33,899 bases of DNA from Candidatus Methanofilum arcanum. GTDB lineage: Archaea > Halobacteriota > Methanomicrobia > Methanomicrobiales > Methanospirillaceae. Made by a program: the position numbers and the translations under genes. Within the stretch, counting starts at the first letter, position 1. Each line of letters starts with the position of its first letter. The notes below the pieces were generated by a model, which saw only the letters and a program-made list of their open reading frames with translations, did not search any database and had not been told where the DNA came from. The DNA is taken from contig JAITWW010000007.1 in NCBI GenBank assembly GCA_031285085.1, forward strand, positions 1 through 33,899, read 5' to 3'. This document shows, in pieces, positions 32,993 to 33,899 of this stretch.

Positions 32993-33675
32993 TGAGAATT
33001 ACGATGAGTGGGCTTCCTGGAAGTGGTACAACAACACTTGGCAGGATGCTTGCTGATCGATATCACTGTGAGTACATATCTGTTGGTGAGGTATTTCGAT
33101 CGATGGCAGCTGAGCGTTCTCTTTCTCTTGCTGCTTTTAGTTCTCTTTGTGAGAGTGATCCTGCAATCGATCGTCTGCTTGATGAGCGTCAACGGGATCT
33201 TGTTTTGAATTCGGATGCTATCATTGCAGAGGGAAGGTTGTCTGGGTGGATGATTCCTGAGGCTGATCTGAAGATCTGGTTGTTTGCTCCGATTTCATGC
33301 CGTGTTGCACGGGTGTATGACCGAGATAGGTGTGAGGATACAAAAGCTGCTGAGGATGAGACACTGGCACGTGAGGTAAGTGAGGCAACTCGGTATCTTG
33401 AGTATTATGGTATTGATATCTCTGTTCTTGATCCTTATGATCTGGTGTTGAATTCTGAGCGTTTTTCGCCAGAGCAGCTTGCAGCTATTGTTGATGTTGC
33501 GGTGCTCGCCAAACACGGCGAGGACGCGTTTCCCGTAGAACCACCCTCCTGCGTCGGATCAAACATCCGTTGTTGGTGTAACCCTGGGCGGGTGTGTGAG
33601 CACCTGCTTTTTTCCCATCATCTCTATTTCCTGGGGTATGCCGTCATTGTGATTGCATGCTGCATAATTTTGTGA
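32992..33675 (+). CDS. cmk: Cytidylate kinase with an anomalous C-terminal extension
   Basis: Residues 1-172 are a normal archaeal CMP kinase: P-loop GLPGSGTTTLGR, the ISVGEVFRSMA region, IIAEGRLSGWM, RVYDRDRCED and YYGIDISVLDPYDLVLNSER. Usual length is about 170-185 aa, but here the frame stays open to 227 aa. The extra 50 or so residues are encoded by the GC-rich structured element (33501-33613) and then a hydrophobic stretch (YFLGYAVIVIACCIIL). The extension is Cys-rich and looks like accidental translation of RNA-type sequence, probably after loss of the native stop by insertion. Enzymatic function (CMP to CDP) is probably intact. Confidence 0.85.
   Translation: MRITMSGLPGSGTTTLGRMLADRYHCEYISVGEVFRSMAAERSLSLAAFSSLCESDPAIDRLLDERQRDLVLNSDAIIAEGRLSGWMIPEADLKIWLFAPISCRVARVYDRDRCEDTKAAEDETLAREVSEATRYLEYYGIDISVLDPYDLVLNSERFSPEQLAAIVDVAVLAKHGEDAFPVEPPSCVGSNIRCWCNPGRVCEHLLFSHHLYFLGYAVIVIACCIIL
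33501..33613 (+). ncRNA. GC-rich structured element overlapping the cmk 3' end
   Basis: The local sequence is far richer in G+C than its flanks and is full of perfect stems: CTCGCC-AAACAC-GGCGAG (33505-33522), GACGC/GCGTC (33523/33551), CGGAT-CAAAC-ATCCG (33555-33569) and GCGGGTG-TGTGAG-CACCTGC (33588-33607) followed by T6. An alternative long-range stem GGTGCTC/GAGCACC (33501/33598) would break the first and last hairpins. It could be a small RNA gene, a switch-like 3' element or a dispersed palindromic repeat. No known RNA family is recognised. Confidence 0.45.
33588..33613 (+). terminator. Hairpin plus U6 after cmk
   Basis: A 7-bp stem (one G-T pair) with a 6-nt loop is followed directly by six T residues. 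Archaea need only the U tract; the whole has the look of a bacterial intrinsic terminator and would end either the ribosomal operon or the structured RNA. Confidence 0.5.
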
Positions 33676-33899
33676 TATTTTATTTCATTTTTCAATAATT
33701 TCTCCTGTGGAAAATGGTCTTCACTATCAAAACCGCTATTTTTCTCCCTAAATTATATTGAATCTGCCTATTTTCCAAATATTTTGTGCAGAATGAACAG
33801 CAACTTCTCCCTAAGATTTTGATTTTTTGTATAGAATGATCACTCCTGATTATCACTACAGTGCTACCTAGCACGGTTCAAAACCAATATTCTATGGTA
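33676..33899. other. AT-rich non-coding end of the window with imperfect direct repeats
   Basis: No convincing gene. TTCTCCCTAA occurs at 33742-33751 and 33805-33814, and TTTTGTGCAGAATGA (33782) is echoed by TTTTGTATAGAATGA (33825), in the same order. This makes two degenerate units of about 58 and 38 nt. The cbf5 gene often found after cmk in archaea does not begin here. Confidence 0.4.

Noticed and set aside
33501-33613. tRNA or 5S rRNA in the GC-rich element
   Set aside because: No 7-bp acceptor with T-arm TTC-type loop at the right spacing, and no 5S core sequence; the CGGAT-CAAAC-ATCCG hairpin only superficially resembles a T arm.
33692-33874. 60-codon minus-strand frame at the right end
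   Set aside because: Lies in AT-rich sequence with degenerate repeats; low-complexity translation and no ribosome site.
1-33899. CRISPR array or insertion sequence
   Set aside because: No regularly spaced 25-40-nt direct repeats and no transposase-like protein were seen anywhere in the window.

Overview
The window is from an archaeal chromosome, most likely a methanogen of the order Methanomicrobiales. The evidence is an archaeal S10/spc ribosomal cluster (with eS4, eL32, eL19 and the RNase P subunit Rnp1), TATA-box promoters placed about 25-35 nt before starts, GGAGG/GGTGA ribosome sites, an archaeal AspRS, a short 'core' methionine synthase, a hexulose-phosphate synthase-RraA fusion, and two DUF3821-type secreted proteins of a kind known from that order. 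The moderately AT-rich composition would suit a Methanospirillum-like species, but the genus is inference.

Left part (1-14.4 kb): mixed housekeeping genes in short units. In order: the 5' end of a membrane protein (minus); a DUF362/ferredoxin protein (plus); a tandem pair of secreted DUF3821 proteins (minus); hisF (plus); the HPS-RraA fusion (plus); a minus-strand group of HD-domain dGTPase, small membrane protein and membrane-anchored winged-helix regulator; a minus-strand group of unknown protein, core methionine synthase and aspS; a secreted protein (plus); and a translationally coupled GT4 glycosyltransferase/GH57 glucan enzyme pair (minus).

Middle (14.5-18.8 kb): tRNA-Pro(UGG) lies 10 nt before nth (endonuclease III). 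An accessory stretch follows: a two-gene unit (GyrI-like effector-binding protein plus a DUF3788 gene broken by a 20-bp tandem duplication), then an ImmA/IrrE metallopeptidase/DUF4411 PIN pair that looks like a toxin-antitoxin module. The 687-nt gap before rpl3 holds a possible 48-aa ORF, a terminator-like palindrome, a TATA box and a densely structured RNA segment.

Right part (18.8-33.9 kb): a nearly continuous operon: uL3-uL4-uL23-uL2-uS19-uL22-uS3-uL29-Rnp1-uS17-uL14-uL24-eS4-uL5-uS14-uS8-uL6-eL32-eL19-uL18-uS5-uL30-uL15-SecY-Adk-EMC3/TMCO1 family-Cmk. Ribosomal proteins are thus co-expressed with the translocon (SecY), a probable Oxa1-superfamily insertase and nucleotide kinases. The end of cmk runs without a stop into a GC-rich, strongly structured element with two mutually exclusive folds and a hairpin-U6 end; after it the sequence becomes AT-rich and non-coding.

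The best candidates for something undescribed are the structured segment before rpl3 (18466-18718), the element at the end of cmk (33501-33613) and the stem in the rnp1-rps17 gap (23794-23846). All RNA folds here were found by eye as complementary segments; no energy calculation or database search was done.
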